Shown: positions 7,813 through 15,279, counted from the stretch's first letter. The stretch: DNA of 21,761 nt from Planctomycetota bacterium (GCA_021798635.1 JAJZGH010000051.1:1-21761), one strand, 5' to 3'. Notes: a model not told the origin generated them from the sequence alone. A program made the numbers and translations.

Positions 7813-8039
7813 AGCCGCTTCCGCCTTTGCGCCTTACGCGGCTGCCTCCGCTCCGCCATGAAGTCCGCAGTGAACATGCCGAGTCCCTTTTCCAGTATGT
7901 CCCATTCCTTGCCGGGCGGAACAAGATTGACCAGATCATCGAGCCGGGCGATTCCCACTTTTCGCGTGCGAAAACGAAAAGCCTTAGGCAATCGCACCGC
8001 TTGGCTGCGTCCATTTGTGAATATTGCCGCAGTTTCCAT
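7809..8039 (-). CDS. vapB: VapB-type antitoxin (AbrB fold), orphaned
   Basis: This encodes 76 residues from the ATG at 8039. A TTG at 8051 would add four residues. The N-terminus METAAIFTNGRSQAVRLPKAFRF is the standard VapB signature: an AbrB-type DNA-binding hairpin followed by an inhibitory tail ending in Lys/Arg-rich residues. The gene keeps its overlap with the position where vapC starts, but vapC is reduced to its ends. The antitoxin therefore has no local toxin and may persist as a neutral leftover, an antidote to a VapC elsewhere, or a DNA-binding repressor. The ribosome binding site is poor. A clear inverted repeat lies directly upstream at 8053-8073. Confidence 0.82.
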   Translation of the reverse strand: METAAIFTNGRSQAVRLPKAFRFRTRKVGIARLDDLVNLVPPGKEWDILEKGLGMFTADFMAERRQPRKAQRRKRL

Positions 8040-8052
8040 AGACGCCGTCAAT

Positions 8053-8073
8053 GGTATATACCACGCGGTATAT
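8053..8073. promoter_or_regulatory. Candidate VapB operator (overlapping inverted repeats)
   Basis: GGTATATACC (8053-8062) is a perfect ten-base palindrome. It overlaps ATATACC-ACGC-GGTATAT (8056-8073), an inverted repeat of seven-base arms. Such GTATAC-like symmetric sites next to vapB are typical autoregulation targets. It sits 14-34 bases upstream of the vapB ATG and also upstream of the divergent Nudix gene. Binding is inferred. Confidence 0.5.
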
Positions 8074-8183
8074 CATAACCGCGAGGTGGAACAATCGGCC
8101 CCGCCCCGGTGTTTTGTCACACCCACAAATTGACCCAGGGGGTCGTGGGCGCGAAGCGGCGCGGGATCGGTTAATATTCCGCT

Positions 8184-8948
8184 GTGAAAAAGAGCTTGGA
8201 AATTTTGGCGACCGGGCCGTTTACGGCCGAACAGACTACCGTGGCGATCACCGGACATTTACCTCCCCCACCGGAAATTCTGGACCGAATTGAGGCGCTA
8301 TGGGACGACTATATGCTGGCGGCAAGCCGCGATGGCAGGATGCTTTTTAACAGCTCCGTTGCCTGTTTGAAAAGTGCCGCAGTTTCAAATGGAATACTGA
8401 GCCTGGAACTCGCAGCCACAGATTACAAAACATTTCTGGTTACAACCTTGCGGGACCGGGCCTGGTTTGAAGTCAACTCCCCCGCCGCCATGACTCCCGC
8501 ACTGGGCAATAGTATTCTTCTTACGCACGGCGATATGGCTTATCTGGGCGTGCGCAGCAACCGGGTGGCGGCCTATCCCCATTGGGCGCATCTATTTGGT
8601 GGCGTGCTGGATTGGCCGACCCATTGGAACAACAGGGCAGAGATGCTTTTGGAACATTTGTATAAAGAGCTTGAAGAAGAACTGGGACTTGCGCGTGATG
8701 ATCTGGCCGCCCCGCCGTACGTCCTGGCATTGATGCGTGATCCGATACTGGCCCAGCCCGAGCTGGTGTGGCGCGGGAAATTAAAACACCCACTAACGCT
8801 GCGGACCCACGCCCTGAGTGCGGATGAACATGACGCCGTTCTCGCTGTGCCAATGGCCGCCGTCCTGACGGCCAGTCCGCCGGCCACGCCCGTAAGCCGC
8901 GCAGCGATAGCCATGGCGTACCAACCCAGCGACAACGCGATTCTGTAA
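8184..8948 (+). CDS. Nudix hydrolase-like protein, possibly NUDT22-like
   Basis: The frame starts with GTG at 8184 and encodes 254 residues; no good ribosome binding site is visible, so the start is uncertain. A Nudix box occurs at about 147-169. Glu153, seven residues, then KELEEELGL fits Ex7REUxEExGU with Lys in place of Arg, and the leading Gly of the box is His. The middle of the protein (LFNSSV around 54 and TDYKTFLVTT around 82-91) resembles the extra N-terminal region of NUDT22-type UDP-sugar hydrolases. Nudix enzymes cleave nucleoside diphosphates linked to another group with help from Mg2+. Most of the catalytic Glu residues remain, so activity is plausible. A UDP-sugar substrate is inference. 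It is divergent from vapB. Confidence 0.7.
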   Translation: MKKSLEILATGPFTAEQTTVAITGHLPPPPEILDRIEALWDDYMLAASRDGRMLFNSSVACLKSAAVSNGILSLELAATDYKTFLVTTLRDRAWFEVNSPAAMTPALGNSILLTHGDMAYLGVRSNRVAAYPHWAHLFGGVLDWPTHWNNRAEMLLEHLYKELEEELGLARDDLAAPPYVLALMRDPILAQPELVWRGKLKHPLTLRTHALSADEHDAVLAVPMAAVLTASPPATPVSRAAIAMAYQPSDNAIL

Positions 8949-9246
8949 CGCCCTCCTTGCCGCACCAGTTAGGCTACCGGTACCTCTTCGGCGACTTACC
9001 GCGGACTGCGGATGGTGCACTGCGGCTCGGGAAGATTACAGGCTGCTTTTATCCTTGGCGCAAGACGTTAGAATACGAATGCGGCATCGCATGCTGCGGC
9101 TTTTCAAGGCAGAAAAGACGCTGCGGTGCAACAGACGGATCCAAGGGACCCGTCCGAGTTCAGCCCGCTTCTGATGAATCGCGGGCTTTTGCGGAGCCAC
9201 CGATAAACAGGCGGGCTTAACGGAGAATGTATCGATATATGTTTTC
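8949..9246. other. Intergenic region with several hairpins and no convincing gene
   Basis: These 298 bases lie between the Nudix and GNAT genes. GCACCA (8961) and TGGTGC (near 9012) could close a domain of about 57 bases. GCGGCAT-CGC-ATGCTGC (9081-9097) forms a hairpin followed by GGCTTTT. GACGG (9134-9138) pairs with CCGTC (9150-9154). A terminator-like hairpin follows at 9162-9190. The direct repeat ACTGCGG occurs twice around 9003-9026. The only long frame has no family resemblance. A small structured RNA ending at the terminator is possible, but no known RNA family was recognised (no SRP, tmRNA, RNase P or common riboswitch signature). Confidence 0.35.
9162..9190 (+). terminator. Rho-independent terminator
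   Basis: AGCCCGC (9162-9168) and GCGGGCT (9181-9187) form a perfect seven-base-pair GC-rich stem around a 12-base loop, followed by TTTT. It would end transcription from the Nudix gene or from a small RNA in the intergenic region, before the GNAT gene. Confidence 0.6.
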
Positions 9247-10257
9247 ATGTACTCATATATATTGTCCAGCGTTGCGATTGCGGATACACGGGGACTGCGG
9301 AGTCGGCCTGTTTTGAACAGCACGGAACAATCAGATACACGACCGGCTGCCGTGCGCGTGCCGCTGGATCGCTCCAAACAAGCGGCGGAATATTTACGAT
9401 CCGCCAGCGGCGGCGTCATGGGTACGTTGGCGCATTTCTGGGAACGATTATCCTTAACCCCCCCGCTGGCGCGGGATGATCTGCACCTGGTGGCAGTTAC
9501 AAAGAAGCCCGCTGCACCGGCCAGCATAAATTTCACAACTGCTTGTGGCGCAATGCTTTATGTCCCAAAGGCCCACCGAGCCGAGGTGCTTGCATCCAGC
9601 AATGAAACCGCCGAGGCCCTATGTGATTATCTGCAAACCTGGTGGGACAGTAATCCAGCACAAAAGACTACTGCCGTGACTGCTGCACTCCCCATCCCCC
9701 CCCTGCCCATCAATTACGTAACCGGATTGGCCGCAGGTGTAAAGGCGATGACCCCCCGCCTGCTCAACATGGTCAATCGCAAGGCAGCCGCAAGACAAAC
9801 CGTGAACATTATGATGACGCTCCCGCCGGACCAGCCTGCGCCCTTGTGCCCCAAAGTTCGACTGGCGCGCGATGGGGATGAGCCGGTGCTACACCGCTGG
9901 CGGAAACTGTACAATCAGGAACGGGGAATCTTATTTGATGCCGATATCAACGCTTGGATCGAATCACGCAATGTTTGCGTCCACGAATCTAATGGCGAAA
10001 TTGTCGCTCTTGCAAAATTTGATTTAGCTTTGACCACGACTATTGAAATCGGTGGTGTATTTACATTTCCGGAATATCGCAAGCAAGGCTTTGGAGGGGA
10101 GCTGGTATACGACATGGCATCCCGAATTCGACAAATGGGAAAAACACCGGTTTTGCAGGTAGATGCGGAAAATGATCCAGCCCTGATGCTGTATCAAAAA
10201 ATGAACTGGGTCGAGCTAGGCCGTCTCGCGAGAGTCTGGCTAAATTCCGCGGCATAA
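9247..10257 (+). CDS. GNAT-family N-acetyltransferase
   Basis: The longest frame gives 336 residues from the ATG at 9247. A TTG at 9313, preceded by GGAG ten bases upstream, would give 314 residues and may be the real start, because the stretch around 9228-9265 is AT-rich and promoter-like. The C-terminal third, about 205-335, is a GNAT domain: the core strand IEIGGVFTFPEYRKQGFGGELV contains the acetyl-CoA pyrophosphate loop (RKQGFGG), followed by LQVDAENDPALMLYQKMNW. The arrangement is like FR47-type acetyltransferases. The N-terminal two thirds show no recognised motif and may be a degenerate second GNAT fold. The acceptor is unknown. The gene lies directly upstream of the parS-parB region, where parA is often found. 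Confidence 0.8.
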   Translation: MYSYILSSVAIADTRGLRSRPVLNSTEQSDTRPAAVRVPLDRSKQAAEYLRSASGGVMGTLAHFWERLSLTPPLARDDLHLVAVTKKPAAPASINFTTACGAMLYVPKAHRAEVLASSNETAEALCDYLQTWWDSNPAQKTTAVTAALPIPPLPINYVTGLAAGVKAMTPRLLNMVNRKAAARQTVNIMMTLPPDQPAPLCPKVRLARDGDEPVLHRWRKLYNQERGILFDADINAWIESRNVCVHESNGEIVALAKFDLALTTTIEIGGVFTFPEYRKQGFGGELVYDMASRIRQMGKTPVLQVDAENDPALMLYQKMNWVELGRLARVWLNSAA

Positions 10258-10286
10258 ATTAAGTTAATCCTCGACAGGCCCGTATA

Positions 10287-10302
10287 TGTTCTACGTGGAA
10301 CA
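10287..10302 (+). other. parS: parS-like site 1
   Basis: TGTTCTACGTGGAACA is a near-perfect 16-base palindrome that matches the bacterial parS pattern TGTTnCACGTGnAACA with one change. It lies 134 bases upstream of the parB start. It is the exact reverse complement of site 2, and the match extends to 19 bases with the flanks. parS is the centromere-like site on which ParB loads and spreads. Confidence 0.8.
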
Positions 10303-10348
10303 TTCACCAAGTGATGCGGTGGCGATCAAAGAACTGGATCTCATCCCC

Positions 10349-10377
10349 TTGACGTAACCCTTCCCATGTTAGACAAT
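10349..10377 (+). promoter_or_regulatory. Candidate parB promoter overlapping parS site 2
   Basis: TTGACG (10349-10354) is followed after 17 bases by GACAAT (10372-10377), a good -35 and a fair -10. The last base of the -10 is the first base of parS site 2, so ParB bound there would block the promoter. Autorepression is inferred from this overlap. Confidence 0.5.
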
Positions 10378-10392
10378 GTTCCACGTAGAACA
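10377..10392 (+). other. parS: parS-like site 2
   Basis: TGTTCCACGTAGAACA is the exact reverse complement of site 1, with 74 bases between the two sites. It differs from the perfect palindrome TGTTCCACGTGGAACA at one base. It ends 28 bases before the parB ATG. Confidence 0.82.
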
Positions 10393-10420
10393 TTGATTGA
10401 AAATGTACGGAGAATCTCCC

Positions 10421-11365
10421 ATGGCAGCTCAGGCACGACTCGGCAGGGGACTAAACGCGCTGATTACCCAGCGAACTAAGCAACCTGTATCACATGATCA
10501 AATGAATACCACCCGTGGTAGTTCTGAAGCAGATAATCCACAACATCCGTCAGTTGCAGTTGATCAACACATACGCATTTATGAAATATCAATTGATCAA
10601 ATTGATGATAACCCAGCCCAACCGCGACAAAATATGGATAGTGGTGCTCTTTCTGAATTAGCTCATTCCGTTCGAACCCACGGAATATTGCAACCAATTT
10701 TGCTCAAACAGGTGGGGCAACGCTACCAACTTGTCGCCGGACACCGCCGCACTGCGGCCGCTAAGCTCGCCGGCCTGCTCACCGTACCCGCCATAATCCG
10801 CACCGATACCACGCCGGAGCAGCAAATTGAGTGGGCGCTCATCGAAAATATTCAGCGGCAAGACCTTAACGCCATCGAAAGAGCCAAAGCCTATAGCGCC
10901 TATATTCAACGGTTTTCAATGACCCATTCGCAAGCAGCGGAACGCCTCGGCGAAGACCGCACCACCATCACCAATTTTCTACGCCTGCTGGATTTGCCGG
11001 GGGACATCCAAGATTTGCTCATCTCCGGAGCGCTTTCAACGGGGCATGCCAAAGTGCTCGCAGGTATTGATGACGCAGATCGCCAGACTGCCCTGGCCGC
11101 CTTAGCTGCGCAACAAGGTCTAAGCGTGCGGCGTTTGGAAGCGCTGGCCCGCGAAAGCGGGGCGGCCGCACCCCGTGTTCCCAAGCCCGGCGCCGTTCGC
11201 ACGCCCAATGTGCTGGATATGGAACAACGCATCTCCCGGCAACTGGGCACCAAACTGCGCATTATCCCCAGCCGCAAAAAAGGGGCGGGTAAAGTGGTGA
11301 TCCAATATTTTTCCGTGGATGATTTCGACCGCATTTTCGGCCAGTTTACCGCGAGCTCTATATAA
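10421..11365 (+). CDS. parB: ParB/Spo0J chromosome partitioning protein
   Basis: This encodes 314 residues from the ATG at 10421, with CGGAG eight bases upstream. In-frame starts at 10397 (TTG) and 10403 (ATG) are less likely. The order is typical: an N-terminal RLGRGLNALI (the ParA-interacting patch), a linker, a ParB/Srx CTPase domain beginning near IYEISIDQID with the AGHRR motif (about residue 106) and ENIQRQDLNAIERA (about residue 142), then a helix-turn-helix that reads parS, and a C-terminal dimerisation region. ParB loads at parS, binds CTP and slides as a clamp to organise the origin region. Two parS sites sit just upstream. parA, normally directly upstream, is replaced by a GNAT gene here. 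Confidence 0.96.
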   Translation: MAAQARLGRGLNALITQRTKQPVSHDQMNTTRGSSEADNPQHPSVAVDQHIRIYEISIDQIDDNPAQPRQNMDSGALSELAHSVRTHGILQPILLKQVGQRYQLVAGHRRTAAAKLAGLLTVPAIIRTDTTPEQQIEWALIENIQRQDLNAIERAKAYSAYIQRFSMTHSQAAERLGEDRTTITNFLRLLDLPGDIQDLLISGALSTGHAKVLAGIDDADRQTALAALAAQQGLSVRRLEALARESGAAAPRVPKPGAVRTPNVLDMEQRISRQLGTKLRIIPSRKKGAGKVVIQYFSVDDFDRIFGQFTASSI

Positions 11366-11387
11366 CTTATGTATATGTGTATATTTT

Positions 11388-12305
11388 ATGACCAACACCA
11401 TCACCATTCTTGATTTTCTCCGGCAAACCTATCCGCAGGCCAAAACCACCACCTTGCGGCAAATGGTCAAGGACGCCCGCGTCATGCTCCACGGCAAACC
11501 CGTGCGATCCCTCAAGCAGCCCGTACCCGCCGGTGCTGTGCCTCACGTCTGCGATACTGCCGTAAATTCCGCCGCGGAATCGCCGCGCCTCGATGACGCG
11601 GTGCGCACCATCTACGCCGATGCCGATGTTCTGGTGGTCGTTAAGCCCGCGGGCCTGCTGACCGCCACCCATGCCGAAGAGAAACGCCCCACGTTGCTGG
11701 CGGGGGTCAATCGCGTGCTAAGCCGCGACAACCAGAAACTCAAAACCCATCTGGTGCATCGCCTGGATAAGGATGCTTCGGGCTTGCTGGTGCTGGCCCG
11801 CTCTGTGCGGGCGCTGGCTGATTTAAAGCGGCAATTCCGAACCCATAGTATCACACGGGAGTATGAACTCGTGGTGCACGGAACACCCAAAGCCCCGGCG
11901 GGGCGGCTGGAACACCGCCTGCTTGAAACGGAATCCGGAATGGTGCGCGTTTGCCCGCTGAATCCTCACATTGCCGGCGCTAGCGCCGGCAAGCCCGCAA
12001 TCCTCGATTACCAGCTTTTACGGTCCAACCGCGCATTTAGTTTAATTCGTTGTCGGTTGCATACGGGCCGCAAGCATCAGATTCGCGCGCAGTTCGCGGC
12101 TATTGGCCATCCGGTGGTAGGGGATGTATTCTATGGTACCTCTGCCGCGCGGCGGGGGGGCGAAAGCAGGTTATGCCTCCATGCGGTGCATGTTCAGTTG
12201 AAACATCCGCGCACGGGTAAAATCCTGGATTTTCAATCACCACTGCCTGAAAGCATCATGCGATGGATGCAATCGGCATCTGAACGGAAAACCAAAAAGC
12301 AATAA
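11388..12305 (+). CDS. RluA-family 23S rRNA/tRNA pseudouridine synthase
   Basis: This encodes 305 residues from the ATG at 11388. A longer frame from 11319 would overlap parB and is not favoured. An S4-like RNA-binding segment, about 1-60, is followed by the catalytic domain with the invariant motif LVHRLDKDASGLLVLARS, with the nucleophilic Asp127. Further family blocks are VVKPAGLLT and LIRCRLHTGRKHQIRAQFAAIGHPVVGD. It isomerises specific uridines in rRNA or tRNA; the exact site cannot be read from sequence. The gene follows parB by 22 bases and probably shares its transcript. Between two catalytic-domain strands the DNA forms a perfect 22-base palindrome (11971-11992), which encodes a small Gly/Ala-rich loop. 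Confidence 0.92.
   Translation: MTNTITILDFLRQTYPQAKTTTLRQMVKDARVMLHGKPVRSLKQPVPAGAVPHVCDTAVNSAAESPRLDDAVRTIYADADVLVVVKPAGLLTATHAEEKRPTLLAGVNRVLSRDNQKLKTHLVHRLDKDASGLLVLARSVRALADLKRQFRTHSITREYELVVHGTPKAPAGRLEHRLLETESGMVRVCPLNPHIAGASAGKPAILDYQLLRSNRAFSLIRCRLHTGRKHQIRAQFAAIGHPVVGDVFYGTSAARRGGESRLCLHAVHVQLKHPRTGKILDFQSPLPESIMRWMQSASERKTKKQ
11971..11992. repeat. Perfect 22-base palindrome inside the RluA-type gene
   Basis: TTGCCGGCGCT (11971-11981) is followed directly by its exact reverse complement to 11992. It encodes part of HIAGASAGKPA in a loop. No second copy of this palindrome was noticed in the window. It could be a small inserted palindromic element or chance in GC-rich coding DNA. Confidence 0.6.
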
Positions 12306-12342
12306 GAATCATTTTATTTTGAACACTTTTCAGGAGCGCTAT

Positions 12343-13293
12343 ATGGTCTTAACAAAACACGTGACCAGGGTTGTGGGGGCTTTGCTGTTGGGCTTGTTGC
12401 TGTCGCACAATGTCCTGGCCGCCGCACCGCGGATCATTCCCATCTGGCCGCATCTGAATATTCCCGTAGGCCAAAGACAACCGAAGATAAACCGCATCGG
12501 CGTACTTCTGGCACCGGTGCGCTGGCCCGAGTTGACCTGTTATCCGGCACCCGCTAACAACAACAACGGCACGGCAATAATTATTTGTCCGGGCGGCGGC
12601 TATGTCAGTGAATGGGTTCCACAGGAAGGCGTTGCACCGGCAAAATGGTTCAACCATATCGGTGTAAATTGTTATATTTTGCGCTATCGCCTGCCCGATG
12701 GTACGCTTCCTCCCAGCGGGACTCCCTGGCCATTGCAGGATGTGCGCCGCGCGGTGCAGATTATCCGGGCCCATGCTGAACAGTGGCATATAAATCCGCA
12801 CCATGTCGGCGTCATGGGGTTTTCCGCCGGCGGTTCCGTTGCTTCGTTAGCCGGTGTGCATTGGTTGCCCGGAAATCCGGATGCAAACAATCCACTGAAT
12901 CGCTTCAGCACGCGCCCCAATTTTCTGGTGCTGTGTTATCCGGTCATATCCATGATGCCAGGAATTACCCATCCAGGATCGCACGATGCGCTCTTAGGGG
13001 TACATCCACCGCTGGATGTTGAGCAATATTTTTCCAGCGAACTAAACGTTAACGCATTAACGCCGCCCGCATTTATCTGCTTTGCCCATGATGACCCGCT
13101 GGTTCCCACCGCTAACAGCATTCGCTTTTACAAAGCGCTTCGGAAAAACGGTATCCCCGCGGAATTGCGAATGTTTCGCCGGGGCGGCCACGGCTTTGCC
13201 CTGGGGCGGCCCGGCACGGGAACGGTTAAATGGCCCAAAGAATGTCAGCGCTGGCTGCGAAAATTGCATTTTCTTCCGACAAAGCGGGATTGA
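12343..13293 (+). CDS. Secreted alpha/beta hydrolase, esterase-like (paralogue 1 of 3)
   Basis: This encodes 316 residues from the ATG at 12343, with AGGAG six bases upstream; a TTG at 12319 is less likely. An N-terminal signal peptide (MVLTKH followed by a hydrophobic stretch and VLA-AA near residue 26) indicates export. The fold is alpha/beta hydrolase of the BD-FAE/acetyl-xylan-esterase-like type. It has an oxyanion motif CPGGGY (about 83-88), the nucleophile Ser161 in GFSAGGS, Asp250 or Asp251 in FAHDDP, and His283 in GGHGF. The catalytic triad is complete. Related proteins remove acetyl or feruloyl groups from plant polysaccharides, but the substrate here is inferred only. The first of three tandem paralogues, it follows the RluA-type gene by 37 bases. 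Confidence 0.87.
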   Translation: MVLTKHVTRVVGALLLGLLLSHNVLAAAPRIIPIWPHLNIPVGQRQPKINRIGVLLAPVRWPELTCYPAPANNNNGTAIIICPGGGYVSEWVPQEGVAPAKWFNHIGVNCYILRYRLPDGTLPPSGTPWPLQDVRRAVQIIRAHAEQWHINPHHVGVMGFSAGGSVASLAGVHWLPGNPDANNPLNRFSTRPNFLVLCYPVISMMPGITHPGSHDALLGVHPPLDVEQYFSSELNVNALTPPAFICFAHDDPLVPTANSIRFYKALRKNGIPAELRMFRRGGHGFALGRPGTGTVKWPKECQRWLRKLHFLPTKRD

Positions 13294-13354
13294 TTCACCC
13301 TACTATGTTCCACATCAAACAGTTGCACTATCGCACGTTCTAAGGAGATTTGGC

Positions 13355-14293
13355 ATGATGAAACATCTAGCAATGACATTCGCCCTTTTGCTGACAGGCT
13401 CCGCTGCGGCAGTCGCTACGCCACAGGTCATTCCCATTTGGCCGCAGCTTCACATTTCCGCTGCCCAGCGCCATGACCGCACCATACGAAAAGCCATTGG
13501 CGATGTCGTTATACATCCCGTGCGCTGGCCAACGTTAACGCTATTTCCCGCGCCAAAAACCCTGGCCAATGGCTGCGCCATAGTGATCTGCCCCGGCGGA
13601 GGCTATGCGGTGGAAGCCATGTCCCTGGAAGGTTATCGCGTGGCACGTTGGTTCAATAAACGCGGCGCGAGTTGCTTTGTACTTAAATATCGCCTGCCCA
13701 ATGGTAAGCTTCCGCCCAGCGGTGTTCCATGGCCCTTGCAGGATGTACGCCGCGCGGTGCGGATTGTCCGCGCTCACGCGACGCAATGGCATATTAATCC
13801 ACAGCGCGTCGGCGTGATGGGTTTCTCGGCGGGGGGGTCCGTGGCTTCTTTGGCCGGCGTGCATTGGTTGCCCGGAAATCCGAACGCCAAAAATCTATTC
13901 AATCGCTTCAGCACCCGGCCGAATTTTCTGGTGCTGGGCTATCCGGTCATTTCCATGATGCCGGCCATTACCAACCGGGGAACATTTCTTCGTCTGCTGG
14001 GCCAGCATCCAACCCGGGGCATCGAAAAGTATTTTTCCGGCGAACTGAATGTCACCGCCCTGACGCCACCGGCATTTATATTTTACGCCCATGATGATAC
14101 CACGGTGAATCATCAAAATGAGAAACGCTTTTATGCCGCTCTGAAAAGTAACGGCATTGCCGCCAAACTCATCGAATTTCAACACGGGCACCATGGCTTT
14201 GGTCTGGGAAAAAAAGGTACGGATTCCACCCAGTGGCCCAGAGACTGCGCCCACTGGCTACAACAGATGCACTTTTTACCACCCGTGAAATAA
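13355..14293 (+). CDS. Secreted alpha/beta hydrolase, esterase-like (paralogue 2 of 3)
   Basis: This encodes 312 residues from the ATG at 13355, chosen because AAGGAG lies seven bases upstream and a signal peptide starts there (MMKHLAMTFALLLTG, cleaved near AVA-TP). A longer frame upstream overlaps paralogue 1 and is a shadow. The triad is complete: Ser158 in GFSAGGS, the Asp in YAHDDT, and the His in HGHHGF. It shares with its neighbours the block IPIWPQLHIS near the mature N-terminus, the oxyanion CPGGGY, and the linker WPLQDVRRAV, so the three genes are duplicates. It differs from paralogues 1 and 3 in the loop after ISMMPAIT (NRGTFLRLLGQHP). It probably shares a transcript with them. Confidence 0.87.
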   Translation: MMKHLAMTFALLLTGSAAAVATPQVIPIWPQLHISAAQRHDRTIRKAIGDVVIHPVRWPTLTLFPAPKTLANGCAIVICPGGGYAVEAMSLEGYRVARWFNKRGASCFVLKYRLPNGKLPPSGVPWPLQDVRRAVRIVRAHATQWHINPQRVGVMGFSAGGSVASLAGVHWLPGNPNAKNLFNRFSTRPNFLVLGYPVISMMPAITNRGTFLRLLGQHPTRGIEKYFSGELNVTALTPPAFIFYAHDDTTVNHQNEKRFYAALKSNGIAAKLIEFQHGHHGFGLGKKGTDSTQWPRDCAHWLQQMHFLPPVK

Positions 14294-14346
14294 TAAAATT
14301 TCTTAATCGCCAATGAAGCCCACCGACACCTTCAATGGAGAATCTC

Positions 14347-15279
14347 ATGACCAAATATGTCTTAATTGTCGTGGCCCTGCTGCTTCTACCCGCCACTGTT
14401 TCGGCGGCCACGCGCCCGGCTATTCCCGTCTGGCCACACTTGAATGTGCCGAAAAATCAGCGTGCGGATAAATCCTTTTATCCCGCCGGCAGGGGCCGAC
14501 ATATTCGCGGTCCAATCCGCTGGCCGACGTTGCGGATTTATCTTCCCCCGGCCGGCAAGGCTAACGCTTGTGCTGTAGTGATCTGCCCCGGCGGGGCGTA
14601 TGTGGAAGAAGCCATCGGTCTAGAGGGCTATCGCGTGGCACGGTGGTTTAATAAGCTTGGCGTGACTTGCTTTGTACTAAAATATCGCCTGCCCGATGGC
14701 AAGCTTCCGCCCGACGGTATTCCCTGGCCCCTCCAGGATGTCCGCCGAGCGGTGCAGATTATCCGTGCTCATGCCAAACAATGGCATATTAATCCCCACG
14801 ATGTGGGCGTCATGGGGTTTTCTGCCGGCGGATCGGTCGCTTCGTTATCCGGCGTGCATTGGTTACCCGGAAATCCCAGCGCCGCCAGCCCGCTTGATCG
14901 TTTCAGCACCCGCCCCGATTTTCTAGTGCTGGGATATCCGGTAATTTCCATGATGCCGGGAATTACTCATCCTCTTTCCCACGCCTCTTTGCTGGGGAAA
15001 AACGCTCCCTTGGATGTGGACCAATACTTTTCCAGCGAACTGAATGTCACCGCCCTGACGCCCCCTGCGTTCATATTTTATGCCCATGATGATCATTCCG
15101 TGAATCATCAAAATGAGAAGCGTTTCTACGCCGCACTCAAACGCAACGGCATCGCAGCTAAACTCATCGAGTTCAAACACGGCGGCCACGGCTTCGGCCT
15201 GGGATTAAAAGGAACCGATTCCACACACTGGCCGAAAGCGTGCGTCGCCTGGCTGAAAAAAGAGCGATTTTTACACTGA
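14347..15279 (+). CDS. Secreted alpha/beta hydrolase, esterase-like (paralogue 3 of 3)
   Basis: This encodes 310 residues from the ATG at 14347, preceded by GGAG at six bases; an ATG at 14335 is too close to that site to be the start. The signal peptide is MTKYVLIVVALLLLPA with cleavage near VSA-AT. The triad consists of Ser159 in GFSAGGS, the Asp in YAHDDH and the His in HGGHGF. The glycine oxyanion block is CPGGAY, with Ala where paralogues 1 and 2 have Gly. Over most of its length it is closest to paralogue 2 (KLGVTCFVLKYRLPDGKLPPDGIPWPL and the C-terminal HDDHSVNHQNEKRFYAAL region). It ends the plus-strand run and converges with the DUF1444-like gene. Confidence 0.87.
   Translation: MTKYVLIVVALLLLPATVSAATRPAIPVWPHLNVPKNQRADKSFYPAGRGRHIRGPIRWPTLRIYLPPAGKANACAVVICPGGAYVEEAIGLEGYRVARWFNKLGVTCFVLKYRLPDGKLPPDGIPWPLQDVRRAVQIIRAHAKQWHINPHDVGVMGFSAGGSVASLSGVHWLPGNPSAASPLDRFSTRPDFLVLGYPVISMMPGITHPLSHASLLGKNAPLDVDQYFSSELNVTALTPPAFIFYAHDDHSVNHQNEKRFYAALKRNGIAAKLIEFKHGGHGFGLGLKGTDSTHWPKACVAWLKKERFLH

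Noticed and set aside
7660..8133. A 157-codon plus-strand frame after the FHA gene
   Set aside because: It runs opposite vapB and the vapC remnant, is rich in Arg, Ser and Pro, and matches no known family, although an AAGGA precedes its ATG.
8957..9220. An 87-codon plus-strand frame in the Nudix-GNAT gap
   Set aside because: It spans the terminator-like hairpin at 9162-9190 and shows no recognisable protein motif.
10490..10605. Three GATC-centred palindromes (TTGATCAA twice) in parB
   Set aside because: They arise from Asp-Gln codon pairs (GAT CAA) in coding sequence and do not resemble parS.
13082..13354. Upstream extension of the second hydrolase
   Set aside because: It overlaps the first hydrolase in another frame; the strong AAGGAG and the signal peptide start at 13355.
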